From contig JARUPZ010000023.1 in the NCBI GenBank assembly GCA_031213475.1, forward strand, positions 7,830,157 to 7,894,156: 64,000 nucleotides of DNA, given 5' to 3'. Shown piece by piece: positions 11,900 to 23,199 of this stretch; position 1 is the stretch's first letter, and every line of letters starts with the position of its first letter. Origin of the DNA: Nereocystis luetkeana (lineage: Eukaryota > Sar > Phaeophyceae > Laminariales > Laminariaceae). The translations under genes and the position numbers were made by a program. The notes below the pieces were generated by a model. It had not been told where the DNA came from, did no database searches, and saw only the letters and a list, made by a program, of their open reading frames with translations.

Positions 11900-12000
11900 T
11901 AGTAGATAACTACAGTAGCAACTTATAGTAGTAGTTGTAGTAGGAGCAGACAAAAGCAGGAACTTACCAGGTACCTGGTATACCGGTAGTAGTATTATTA
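11540..12000. repeat. AGT/TAC-rich DNA with (AGT)n microsatellite
   Basis: The core is an AGT trinucleotide run at about 11836-11894. On either side the DNA is built largely from GTAGTA, CAGCAGTAG and TACCTGGTA-like words. No gene seen. Confidence 0.8.
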
Positions 12001-12003
12001 ATA

Positions 12004-12321
12004 GTAGTATCAACGCGCCAAACACGTTTCGAGGCTCAAAACCTATTAGTGGGAGATGCCCGCATGACATTCGTGGTGAACAGGCACGTTAGAGACTTGC
12101 CGCCAGCCGCCGTAGAGCAGGCTCGTGAGCTCGCTGAGATTTTATGTGATGTTGCATGGTGGCGACCGATGGGCCAACGGGGCAAGAAGACGGCCACGGA
12201 GAGAAAAGTGATCGAGTGGGCGCGACCACATCCTCGACATACTCGGCAAGATGTACAGTTTCCAGCTCGACGCACGATACGGTCCATTATGCTTTTCGTG
12301 GCCCTTAGCAGTATTCATTAG
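12004..12321 (+). CDS. Unrecognised exon-like ORF
   Basis: Open frame including MTFVVNRHVRDLPPAAVEQA and RELAEILCDVAWWRP, then a basic segment GQRGKKTATERKVIEWARP, ending at 12321. The composition suggests a helical, basic protein piece and the DNA is more GC-rich than its flanks. No family is recognised and no splice partner was found. A competing minus-strand frame (12287-12036) has several Cys residues. Confidence 0.25.
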   Translation, partial: VVSTRQTRFEAQNLLVGDARMTFVVNRHVRDLPPAAVEQARELAEILCDVAWWRPMGQRGKKTATERKVIEWARPHPRHTRQDVQFPARRTIRSIMLFVALSSIH

Positions 12322-12654
12322 TACTTACCCGCGGACATCGACAGTTGTTACTACTGGTGGCGAGTTATTGTGCGTATATCTGTTGTGCTTCCAAGATTCT
12401 CCATTCTAGTTGATCCTACAGCTGAGGATCGACTACTACTACGATCACTCCATGTACCTCGTATCATGAACACTGTGTAAGGGTGTTGCTTCTGTTCTGG
12501 CACGGGTCGCCGTCGTAGTATCGTCGCTACACGTAAGTACACGCCTGGTAACGGCCAACTGTTTGCAATCCCCATACGGGCAATCACACATATTATACCG
12601 GCAAAAAGAAAGAAATATATTTTTTCAAGTTGTGAACAGTAAATCAGCCAGTGG

Positions 12655-13600
12655 GGTTGGGGTTTCCACTCCTTGCGAGGCGGTATCGACCCGGGAGATG
12701 TCTGTTTTTGTCCCTGGGTTGTTGGAATTGTAGATATGTTGATTGATTTATGACCCGGGGATGGGATATTTTAATCCCTGGGTGCGGCGAGATCTCACCG
12801 TTGTCCCGAGGGGAAATTTTCGCCGCGCGCTGGCTCCATGAGCCCCAGCCAAGCATAAATCTGCCATTGGAATAGGGGCTTCCACACCTTGCGTGGCGGT
12901 ATCGACCAGGCGGATGGACTCGACGTTGTCCCGTGAGGCAATTCTCGCCGCACGCTGGGTCCATAAGCCCCAGCCTACCATGAATCAGCCGGTGGGGTTG
13001 GGGTTTCCACACCTTCCTGGACGGTATCGACCAGAGGGATGTCCGTTTCGTCCATGGGTTGTTGGAGTTTGAGATGTATGAAAGGATCTATGATCCTGAT
13101 ATGAGACTTATCGTCCCGGTTGCGGCAGGACCTCACCGTTGGCTCCCGGCTGTACATGTATGTAAGGGTTCATGATCACAGGGGATGGGACCTTATCGTC
13201 CCCGGACGCGGAGAGACCTCAGCGTTGTCTAGGGGGAAAATTTCGGCGCGCGCTGGCTCCATGAACCCCAGCCAACCATAAACCAGCCAGTAGGATTGGG
13301 GTTTCCACACTTTGCGGGGCGATATCGACTCGGGGATGTCTGTTTTCGTCCCCGGATTGTGGGAGTTGTATATGTGTGAATCCTTTCTGATCCGGGAATG
13401 GGTCCGTATCGTCAACGGATGTCGCTGACTCCATGAGCCCCTGCCACTCAGAGACCAGCCAGTGGGGTTGGGATTTCCACACCTTGCGGGGCAGTGCCGA
13501 CCCAGGGAATCGCCGTTTGTATCCCCGGTTGGTCGGAGTCAGAGATATGGAGGGATTTCTGATCCGAGGATGGCACTCTGTCCTCCCCGGGTGTGGCGGA
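12655..13600. repeat. ~215-bp satellite array, block 1
   Basis: Tandem, diverged units. Landmarks that recur are GGGGTTTCCACACCTTGCGG (near 12665, 12880, 13001, 13300 and 13471), GATGTCCGTTTTCGTCCCCGG, GATCCGGGGATGGGACCTTA and CGCGCGCTGGCTCCATGAGC. Most spacings are near 170-300 and one unit is shortened to about 120 bases. Many minus-strand ORFs through it are shadows of the repeat. Confidence 0.9.
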
Positions 13601-13880
13601 ACCTCGATGGCTCTTTTCAGCACCAAATCTTCTAGAAAGAGCTAGCGGTCACTGGCATGGATTTGGTCAACCAATCAGGTACCAGAATCGTATTTCAAAA
13701 TAGCACGTCAGTGGCTACGCGGGATAGATGGCTGTCAGAACTGCTTCGGGATTGTTCCACGGCCACGGCTCGGCGCGGCACGGAACCCGGTGTTCTATTG
13801 GTTGTGGCACCCAGCCTCCCTGCCCATGGAGCAAGGCGGTGCTGAAGCGCTCTGGATCGCGCTACCCAAATACAGACGGA
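13601..13880 (+). repeat. Satellite tail, copy 1
   Basis: Starts with TCGATGGCTCTTTTCAGCAC and ends near ATACAGACGGAATAG. It is collinear with 16590-16885. A 62-codon ORF (13657-13845) starts with MDLVNQS and ends VAPSLPAHGARRC. Confidence 0.85.
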
Positions 13881-14034
13881 ATAGCGGCATTATTACTAGT
13901 GGTACGGCCATGACTCCGCCCGTGGCACTAGCCCTGCGTTGCCCATATCAGTTGTAATTACCTAAAGACCTGGTACGTATGGTAGTACTCGTAGTTGCTA
14001 TGATGTACCACTCTGGACGGAAATGTAATGACAA

Positions 14035-15252
14035 CCGTGCGCGGCGGTATCAACCTGAGGGATGTCCGTTTTAGTTCTCGGATTGTTGGAGTTGTACATG
14101 CATGGAAGGAATTCTGATCCGGAGATGAGGCCCTATGCCTTATCACCCCCGCGGGCGGCGGGACATGGCTCATGAGCCCCAGCCAACTATATATCAGCCA
14201 GAGGAAATGAGGTTTCCACACCTCGTAGGGAGGTATCGGGCGGATGTCCGCTTTCGTCCCCGGGTTGTTGGAGTTGAAGATGTATAGAAGGATTTCTGGT
14301 CGAGGGATTGGACCTTATCGTCCCCGAGTGCGGCGGAACCTCGCCGTTGCCTCGCGGCAAAAATCTCGCCGCGCGCTGACTCAATGATGAAGTCCAGGCC
14401 AACAATTAGTTTTCCAGTGGGGTTGAGGTTTACACACCTTGTCCGGCTGTTTCGATCGGCGGGATGCCCGTTTTCCCTGGGTTGTTGAAGTTGTGGATAT
14501 ATGGAAGTATTTCTGATCTGGGGTGGGACCTTATCACCCCCGGGTGTGGAAGGTTTTCTGCCGTTGCCCCAAGGGTCAACTCTCGCCACGCGCTGGCTAC
14601 ATGAAACCCAGTCAACCGTAAATCAGTCAGCAGGGTTATTGTTCCCACACCTTCCGGAGCGGTATCGACCAGGGGGATATCCGTTGTCATCCCAAGGTAG
14701 TTGGAGTTGTAGATGTACGGAAGGATTTATGATCCGGGGATAATAACTTATCGTCACCGGATGCAGTGGAGTCTCGCCGTTGTCTCGAGGGGCAACAGTC
14801 ACCGCGCGCTGGCTCCATGCGCCCCAGCCAAGTGTAAATCAGCCGGTGGGGTTGGGTTTTCCACACCTTGCGGAGCGGTATCAACCCGGGGGATGTATAT
14901 TTGTTGCCGAGTTGGTGACATTGTAGATGTATTGAAGGATTTCTGACCCGGCGATGGGGCCTTAACGTCCCCGGGTGCGGCGAGACCTCGATGTTGTCTC
15001 GCCGGGCAATTTTTTTCTCCGCGAGCTAGCTCTATGAGCCCTGCCAATCAGAAATCAACTCGTGAGGGTGGGGTTTCCACACCTTGCGAGGCAGTATCGG
15101 ACCGGAGGAACTCCGTTTTCGTGCCCGGATTGTTGGTTTTGTAAACGTATGCAAGATTTTCTGATTAGGGGATGGGAGCTTATCGCCCCCGGATCGTCGG
15201 GACCTCGCCGTTGTCCAGAGAGGGTTTTTTCGCCGCGCGCTGGCTCCATGAG
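14035..15252. repeat. ~215-bp satellite array, block 2 (left part)
   Basis: Further units with the same landmarks near 14211, 14430, 14645, 14858 and 15071, so the spacing here is a regular 213-219 bases. It stops at TCCATGAG, where the transposon at 15253 begins. Confidence 0.9.
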
Positions 15253-16005
15253 GGTGTGTCTAAACATAATCGAAATCGAAAATCGAAATGATAACAAACA
15301 AGGTGGTGATTGGTCCCTGGTCAAAACATGTTCCCCTTCGTTTTTTAGGTTCCAAGAAAATGAACGATTTACAACCCAATGCCAAAATCAAAACGTTGAC
15401 GGCTGGAAACCGAAAAGCAAATCGAAAGCACGAACAGCATCAAATCAGCGCGTCCTACTACTGGTCAACGCGACCACGTCAGAGTATCACATCAGGACCG
15501 CCGTACACAGCATCCAACCCACAGCTAGCACGCCAACACAGCCGCACAGACCCCCCGTAAACAGCCAGTAGGCGAACCACAATACCAGCCCCGATGTTCT
15601 CGGGTCCTTGTTTCCCAGCGTTCGAGCCAAAGCGAACATGCTTTGAGGAAAATTCAGGATGATCGAGAACGAGGTCGGAAGTTCGTTATCAGTATAGTAT
15701 AAAGTTTGATCCCGGGGCGTCAACGTTGGATGCGCCACCACCTCCATGGGAGGCCCACCGACGTCCCAGAATCGAATTGCCGTCGGATTCGCCTACTTCT
15801 GTGGTGGATCTGAGTTGCCGAGCGCTAGATTGTCGGCATGTGTGCACAGTTTCGAACGGCCCAGGTAGGTTGTACTCTCCGTTGCTTTTCGCCCGGATTT
15901 CTGTGTTCACTTTTCGATTCTGTTTGGACACCTTGGCTAATTTTTATCGAAATCGAAATGAATTCGATTTTCGATTGCGCCTTTCGATGCTGTTTAGACA
16001 CACGC
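15253..16005. mobile_element. Non-autonomous DNA transposon inserted in satellite
   Basis: The 753-bp insert interrupts a satellite unit. Left end GGTGTGTCTAAACATAATCG, right end complementary to GCGTGTGTCTAAACAGCATC, so the terminal inverted repeats share GTGTGTCTAAACA. Just inside both ends are ATCGAAATCGAAA-type subterminal repeats. TGAG is present on both sides (15249-15252 and 16006-16009), and removing the insert plus one TGAG restores the satellite phrase CCATGAGaCCCAGC. No transposase is visible. The superfamily is not assigned. Confidence 0.85.
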
Positions 16006-16595
16006 TGAGACCCAGCTCACTATAGATCAACCAGTAGGGTTGGGGTTTACTCACCTTACGGGGCGGTGTCGACCCTGGGGTGTCCGTTTTCGACCCCGGG
16101 TTATTGGAGTTGTGCATTTATGGAAGGATAAATGATCCGGGGATGGGACCCTATTGTTCGCGGGTGCGGCGGGACTTCGACGTTGCCTCGGGGGCAACTT
16201 TCGCCGCGGACTGGCTCCATTGGACCCGGCCAACGAGAAATCCGCCAGTGGGGTTGGGATTTCTACACTCTACGGGACAGTATCGATCTTTGGATGTCCG
16301 TTTTCGTCCCCGGGTTGTAGAATCTAAGATCCGGGGATGGAATCATATTGCCCCCGGGTGCGGTGAAATCTCGACGCTGTTCCGGGGGGAAACCCTCCAT
16401 GCGCGCGGGCTCCATGAGCTCCTGCCAATCTGGAATCAGTCAGTGGGGTTGGGGATTCCACACCTTGCGGGGCGCTATCGACCTGGGGGTCGTCCGTTTC
16501 TGTCCCCGGTTGATTGGAGCTGTAGATATATGGAATGTTCTAATCCAGGGATGGCACCCTATCCTCTCCGAGTTTGGCGGAACCCCGATGGCTCT
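16006..16595. repeat. ~215-bp satellite array, block 2 (right part)
   Basis: Continues the interrupted unit and adds units near 16045, 16261 and 16456 before running into the second copy of the tail. Confidence 0.88.
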
Positions 16596-16885
16596 ATTCA
16601 GCACCAAATCTTCTAGAAGGAGCTAGCGGCCTCTCGCATGGACTTGGCCAACCAATCAGCAGTCAAAGTTGTAATTGAAAATTGTAAGTCAGCAGCTAGG
16701 CTGGCTAGGTGGCTGTCACAACTGCCTCGGGATTGTACTACGGCCACGGATCGACGCGGTATGGGACTCGGTGTTCTGCTGGTTGTTGCACCCAGCCCCT
16801 CTACTCATGGGGCAAGGCGGGGCTGAAGTGCTCTGGATCGAGCTACCCAATTACAGACAGACAGACAGACAGACAGAATAACAGC
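16596..16885 (+). repeat. Satellite tail, copy 2
   Basis: Collinear with 13601-13880 at roughly three-quarters identity by eye and ends in an (ACAG)n run at 16855-16877. A 62-codon ORF (16638-16826) has the same start and stop as that in copy 1. Confidence 0.85.
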
Positions 16886-17487
16886 ATTTATTGGAAAAAA
16901 CTATATTTATGTAGGTGAACTACGTGCTGGTCTTCTCGAAGAGTTTGTCGCCGATGCCCAGGATTTTCCCTTGCCGTGATACTAGAGGTCATGCGAGATA
17001 ATTTCTCATTCGAGGCCTCGACGTTGCTTTCCCACATGGCGCTGATTCGAAACCGCGATTAGCTCGGCCGTAATGCTGGTCGTGCCGTGGCCGACATGTC
17101 CATGATTGATGATTGCTGGTGTGAATGTTTGTCGCCGGAGAGACGGGTTTTCTCAGGCACGGTTTCTTCTCTTGGATATGACTATTAATAGATATCTCGT
17201 CGATAGCGAATGGTGCGGGAGCCCGTTGTTGGAGGGCTGATCCTTGTTTAACTGGCGAGGAAAACGGTTGTGTTGGCATCAAACGCGGAGGAAGTCACGG
17301 CCGTGCGTGCATGAACTGAAGACGGGGAAAATAACGTTTTTATATTTCTTTCGTTGAGCTGGCGCTGCACTGCACGCTTCTCTTCCTGTCCAGTTAGGGA
17401 TTCAGTACCCGGGGCCAGCGAGACGTTTTGGCCAGGGTCGTCTGTCGCTGCATTCGATCAACACTCCGCGAAAATACGCGGCATAAT

Positions 17488-18090
17488 TCAATCATTGAGA
17501 CGTGTTCCGTGTTTAGGTAAGTCGTCTTTGGTGGGTGCACCGATGGGTTCACTGAAGACGACGTTGTAGGAATAGTGGGGGGGGGGGTCCGTTTTTGCAA
17601 TTACAGCCCTCGTCTCTCCGCGGCGAGAACAGCGGTTACGGCCGTAAATGGCCCGTGGGGTATCGTTTTTTATGTTCGCGAAGGAGCTGTCTCCTACATC
17701 GCCTTGGCGCATACCCACCGGCGGCCGGTGAGAGACGAAAGGAAAACCTGACGTGTTGTTCTTGTCGAACACGTTGCCAGGTATGACCACCCACCCGAAT
17801 CCTCGTCTATAAAGTGCAAACCGCGGGGATTCAACGGGTCGTACTCTCCCGGGCAAGCGTATCCCCAAGGTAATACTAAACCTTAGCTCGTTCGCGCGTC
17901 TGAAAGGGGGAGGAGTGAGTGTGCGTTTGTCGCTGCAACCTCTGAAGGGAAAACACTCGACCACAAGGTAATCGTTGCAGGGGAAAAAAAGGTGGAGGTT
18001 TTTAAGGTCACAGGAATGTGGTGTTCGAGGGCGGCAACCCCTTATCGACGAGGAGCGCTGCAACCCCGTCCGCAGCTTGCGTTCGAACAC
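17488..18090 (-). pseudogene. Decayed coding-like segment, largest open piece
   Basis: A 200-codon open frame on the minus strand with non-repetitive composition, including PRFALYRRGFGWVVIPGNVF and SHRPPVGMRQGDVGDSSFAN. No known family is recognised. Upstream and downstream pieces of similar texture lie in other frames of the same strand, so I read it as part of a broken gene. It could instead be an intact exon of an unknown gene. Confidence 0.35.
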
Positions 18091-18561
18091 CTACATCGGA
18101 AACCCCGTGATCGCCTTCGTGATGGACGCGAAAGTGCACGGTCATCCGGCACCCTACCGGGCTGGCCCTTCAGCGGCGTCTCTGCAGCTATCTTCACTAA
18201 GAGCGGGTGGTGCAAGATCACCCGCATCATGGCGGCGAAATTCTGCGACGTTTTCGCGAGAAACAGGACCTGCCAAGCTCGATCATACTCGGTGTTTGGA
18301 TACTCTACGAGTGCAGCCCGTGGTTACCCGCTGCCGGGTATCTTAAGACGACAGGGGGGTAAAACTACTACAACGGCGGTAATATCCGAACTGAAGCATT
18401 TTGTGTGAAATCTGCGTAAGGTTTGCACGAGGCGCCGGCGGCGCCACAAAAATCACGAATGAACCGCCGCCGACAAGCCAGCTACGACCAGAAAAGTAAG
18501 TGCTCGGTTAGACGTGACAAGTATGTAGTTATTGTTTTCCGTGATGTGCCAAGGTTAAGGT

Positions 18562-18960
18562 TCACATCGTACGCCCGGCGCTAGTGACCCAACATACCAT
18601 GAAGAGGGGATCGGCGGCATATTTTTTAACGAGCCAGGAGGGGACAGACCGTGAGCGGGGACGACCGGCATAATACTGCGACTCAGCGGGCTCTGATCGC
18701 ACGATAACGGGGGGGGGGGGGGGGCGACCGCGTCGCCATGCCGACGGCGTGAGCGATCGTGTCAGTCGGGACTCCGCAAGCGCCGTTACCGTGCTGACGA
18801 GTACCTGGGACGTAGTTGTAAACTTGGTGGGCGCCGTTGTTGTGGGGGTTAGGCCCGTGACGGTTACCTCGCCGATTGTCATGGGTACTGAGCGATGAGC
18901 GATCGCGTCGATTCGAACGAGGTTGTTGTACGTGTTATTTTGCTGCTCGAACAGCCTCAA
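18562..18960 (-). pseudogene. Decayed coding-like segment, Thr/Val-rich piece
   Basis: A 132-codon open frame on the minus strand, with RIDAIAHRSVPMTIGEVTVT and a Thr-rich run (TPTTTAPTKFTTTSQVLVST). It contains a G tract (18711-18724 on the plus strand) that is probably a site of slippage. The Thr/Val-rich texture resembles the piece at 20500-20700. Function unknown. Confidence 0.3.
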
Positions 18961-19338
18961 CGGTCTTAGATAGGACGGTACACGAAGCTGCCTACGGCGG
19001 CAGGTATCACAGCTGTCACCAAGTCGACTCAGCAGAGGATGTAGGCAACGATCGGCGTGGCAAAAAAATCGCCGGCGTTGTTTGAAGTAGTGGTCTTGCT
19101 TTCGACAGTTTAAAGATCGTATACTGTCGCGGAAACCTTGTGTGCGCGTCTGAGGATAGATCTAAGGAGTTCACAGGGAGGGGTCAATCGGGGGTATTGA
19201 AAGAAGCGTGGACATGAGTTAAGCCGCCTTGCTCTTTTGTTGCGTGTCGGGCCGCTTGTAATATGTCAGAAAGTCGTCGACTGCATCCGGCACCCTGTTG
19301 AGCGATGCACACTTCAACTCGATTGTGAGAATAGTCGG

Positions 19339-19617
19339 TTAGAGGCTACAGCATACGTCTAAACGGAAGGAGGGTCGGGCGATGGAAGTCAGTTGAGACA
19401 ACATTGATATTACTGCGGTCATTTCGGGAGTACTACCTGTAGGTAGCGCCGAAAATCCTCCCCGCGTATAACCAATCGACCCGAAACGATTGGGGGCAGC
19501 CGCTAATTCTCCAGGATACAGCGGAGGCGTGGACCCGGAAAAGGAGAAATCCACGTTCGTCCACTCATCATGCTGCGTGCGCTGAGGAGTAGAATGCGCT
19601 TGCTGCCAACGACGCAA
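19339..19617 (-). pseudogene. Decayed coding-like segment
   Basis: A 92-codon open frame on the minus strand including DEWTNVDFSFSGSTPPLYPG and NRFGSIGYTRGGFSALPTG. It is not repetitive and is not recognised. Grouped with the other minus-strand pieces between 17.4 and 21.4 kb. Confidence 0.3.
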
Positions 19618-19966
19618 GAAAAAATGACACCGTGATCAACTTGTACCTGCGGAGGAGACAGCACCAGTTGCAAGACACCCCCGGATTGCCGTCGCCGGCA
19701 CCAAGGCTCCGAGAAACCTGTCGAAAATATATGTCAATCGAAGGCACGATGGTTGGTGTTCAAACTACACAACATGGAATTTAACTAAGGGCTTTGCTAA
19801 ACGGTGTTTCCCAACCCCAGCGGAAGCGTACAGTAGTATTGGTTTCACAGACAGGTACAATGTCGGCAAGCGCATTGTTTACGCTTGCACGCAAATTATG
19901 TTGCGCCGCCGCGGCGCCATAAAGCGGAAGGGTAATGACGCTACGTGCCCTATCATACGATACTTG

Positions 19967-21392
19967 TTATTGATTCATGCGCGCGCGCTGGATGGCAGCA
20001 GCATGACTGGCCTCGCGCTCTGGCGTGACGACTTTTTGTTTCTGTAGGCGTGCGCAACGTCCTAAGGCAAGGGGGGGGGGGCATTCTGCGCGTCCGACGT
20101 TACAGCACGAACGCTGCTGAAGTTGATTGTTCGCAGAAATGTTTACCTCAAAATACGGCATGCATTGCCTTGGCACCTTGCAGAGTGCAATCTTTGTGGG
20201 CACCTGCTGACCAAGCTTTGGGCTCGAGTTGTCGTCCGTGAAGCAAGGGATGTAGGTGACCCTGCAGGTGTTCCAGACGATAAACGTGGCCCTGCCGATC
20301 GAGTTGGGGCGTTTGTGCAGCTTAACGCACTTGGTGTGGCGGTATACATATGCCTAGTTTATATCACCGTCGCTTGAGACACCGGAGAAATCTGAATAGA
20401 GGGTGGCGAAACGACGAGGAGTGGAATGCCGAGAACATTGGAACTACAGGTTCCGCGGCGATCGCATTCACAAGAAGTATGGCAACCAAGTGAGTCGATG
20501 GTGTAACCGCTACTGTGACGGTCGTTGGGTTCTTTGCTCAGACCGTGACGCTGGGCGCCGGCGGCACGGGTGCCACATGCGCCGCCCTTACATTTTGATA
20601 TGTTCTCGCCGACCAGGGTGGTGGTGGAACCGTTCGGAAGTTGACGTCACTCGGCCGTGAAACAAGCGTGGGGGTACAGGGTCGGGCGGAGTACTGGCAA
20701 GAGTCGATGGGCGGCCGCCGTAGGCGATGGTGACGCCTTCGTGGTTCGGATAACAAAATGGTTCAGCGTGTGCTTGAACGTTGCGCTGGGAAAAACTGTA
20801 GATCCGTTGAGTCTTCGGGACAGCGGGTGTAACCGCCACTATGAGCACGCCTCCAATCATATGCACACTTAGTTAATTACGTAGCAGGGCATGAAAAGGG
20901 GTCTTTATCAACGACCTGCCTGTTGCAGTTGTGTGTGCCACCCTTCGACGCACTCATTCCAACCACACCCCGGTAGGGGGAGGCTTGGTTGTGCTCCTAT
21001 GTGGGCGATTCGCTGACGATCTGTGGTAGACAGCAGTGCGACGACCTGCTATTGCTAAAAGTTAAAAGACCACCGCCGCGTCGCGCATGTCGTGGTCGTG
21101 CACGCCTAACCGCGAATCTCTCGTTCGGTGGCAGAGACTTCGCCGAGGAGGCCGTTGTCGTGATGCGCGGTTGTCGACGCATGGTATGCTTTGTGGGCAG
21201 CAGCGACTGTCGGTATGTTATCCGCGGCACTCTACAATTAATAGATGTACCCGTAGAAGCAGTGACACAAACAAGGAGAGGTGACCCAACACGAGACGAT
21301 GTACAAATTACAGATACATCGTATACATGAACCACCAGACGTTTTGAAACACAACGGTGATCGAAGGCCACCACAAAACGCAGACCGTGCAA
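19967..21392 (-). pseudogene. Decayed coding-like segment, several broken frames
   Basis: Minus-strand pieces in different frames: 21392-20997 (VGSPLLVCVTASTGTSINCR), 20866-20588 (GVLIVAVTPAVPKTQRIYSF), 20756-20410 (RPSDVNFRTVPPPPWSART, then PVPPAPSVTV, an in-frame TGA, then NPTTVTVAVTPSTHLVAILL) and 20203-19967 (KQKVVTPEREASHAAAIQ). The text appears to continue across the internal stop, which points to a broken gene. No family is recognised. A viral or other foreign origin is possible but unproven. Confidence 0.35.
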
Positions 21393-21449
21393 CTCATACG
21401 TAGAACTATACTGCTCACTTGGAGTTCATTGCATCCTTTCATCTTCCTA

Positions 21450-22780
21450 ATTTGGAAGTGTGTACGAAGCTATGAATAACGTGTGTGCACATATGCATCA
21501 TGGATGCATATAACGCTGGTTAAATACAATGCTTGTTGTGCAGAATTACTGAGTGGTAGATGCCAGGTATAAACGGAGTAGGTACATGTGACGGGGTCTT
21601 TCTTTCGAAAGACAGAAGTACGCTATGAAAAACGAGAGTATTAGAGAGTTCCTCGTATACTGCAAAGCAAGCAGCAAAAGGTATAGGTCGCAGCATGGCT
21701 AGTCGCCGAAGACTAAAACCGGTACACAAATAAGAAAGTGTGTTGGGTGTAAGATTTGTTTACCCAGATCTCCAAGGAAGATCGAAAAAAAAAACAAAAA
21801 AAAAACAAAACAGGCACGCCGAGTATTGGTGGCCAAGAGAAACGACCGGAAAACTGCAACAGAAGCAGGGAATCTAAAGCAACTTCCGTCCGCTGAAAAC
21901 GAAAGGAAGCAAAAGGTGTCTGTCCAGCAGATACGCCGGATGAGAAAAACTGAACAAACATGACAAGAAGTAGGCAAAGTCATGGCAGAAAATACTGTAG
22001 CGCCACGGTTCGGCGGCCTTCACGAAGAGGAGGCCGGTGGAAACGGGTGGCGGAAAGTTGACGAAAGAGCGCAAGTGCTACCGGAAGTACAATACCACGA
22101 TTTCGTGGTAGCAAAAAGCAGAAAGAACAATCATCTCAATGATACTACAGCAGTTGTGCGGTGGTAGATTCAAGTTAAAGATACGCTCGCAATAAATCCC
22201 AGTTGCTACGACTCCATCACAACCTACTACACTAAAGTACTACGACTACAACACGACAGCCAGTTCTATTAATACTATTATTACTATTACTAGGTATACC
22301 ACAATTACTAAGACTGCTGTACCGCTGAATTGTACCGCTACAGCAGCATCAGTACTAACTACTACCTGGTACTTCGAAATACAACCATTTGTACTAAAAT
22401 ACACTTTGTAAGCCTGAGTGCATGGCGTTTATGACGATGACGATGGTTTGTGTCTGTTTTTTTTTGCGGATACTTGCATACTGCGCCGTTCTGGGCCGGG
22501 GCTAGCCGGGGGGAATGGGTCGAGGGGGCGGATGACATAAAACCTGCGAAAAGCGATGTCTGAGACTCGTTTCGCGCCACGCCGACCCCCCAAAAAAAAT
22601 CCGCGCAAATGGCGGTACGACCTGTTCAATATGAACGGATATAAAAAGTGTGTTTGCAACCGATAGCGCTGTCCCCGTGCGAGGGCGAGGCGAGGACGGG
22701 CGTTCCTATGTCTATTGCCGTGGCTTTTAAGGCAGGGAGGGGGCGACACATCGTTGATGGCAGCTCGAAGCCCATTTTTT
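21450..22780. other. Stretch with no recognised gene
   Basis: Mixed AT-rich sequence with a short A-rich patch (21786-21810), then TACTA and ATTACTA words at 22200-22400. Several short ORFs are of chance quality. Confidence 0.45.
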
Positions 22781-22829
22781 CAGTTACATCAAACATACAC
22801 ACGTACTCGTAGAACAAAACTGCGTACAC

Positions 22830-22915
22830 CTGTGAAGGTGCTACCCACTGAGCCATAAGGTCGGGGTAGAAGATAAGATCAAATTACCCAGTCCAGGGTA
22901 ATCCTTATAACACTC
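22830..22915 (-). repeat. tRNA-derived repeat, copy 1
   Basis: On the minus strand: a leader TTATAAGGATTACCCTGG and GACTGGGTAATT, then an A-box-like TGGCTCAGTGGGTAGCACC. It shares leader and A box with 23088-23199 but diverges downstream. Confidence 0.65.
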
Positions 22916-23087
22916 TCCCCCCCTCTGAACGGCGGGATAATGGGGGCGCCGGTACGGTATGCGGCCGTACGCTGACCTACCCGCTTCGTTTTCAATATCT
23001 GGGGAACCAGGGAGATAAGTTTCTAGGGGCGTACGCCCAAGCGCTTCTAGGGGCGCAAGCGCTTCTACAAAAGAAACGTTCGAAGAG

Positions 23088-23199
23088 AGATTTGAACCCG
23101 TAATCGACGACGTCAAATGTTAAGGTGTTACCTACTGAGCTATAATATAGGGGTAAAATATCGATCAATTACCCAGCCCAGGGTAATTCTTATAACACA
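23088..23199 (-). repeat. tRNA-derived repeat, copy 2
   Basis: On the minus strand: leader TTATAAGAATTACCCTGGGC, then TAGCTCAGTAGGTAACACC (A-box-like) and GGGTTCAAATC (B-box-like). The D and T stems do not pair well and no acceptor stem forms, so this is a tRNA-derived repeat and not a working tRNA. Confidence 0.7.

Noticed and set aside
12644-14884. Many minus-strand ORFs with recurring HRLIHGRLGLM- and PLVDTA-type phrases
   Set aside because: They are translations of the ~215-bp satellite; frames differ between units and none stays open across the array.
23088-23199. Candidate tRNA gene on the minus strand
   Set aside because: A- and B-box-like motifs are present but acceptor and D stems do not pair and the same leader occurs in a second copy, so it is a repeat.
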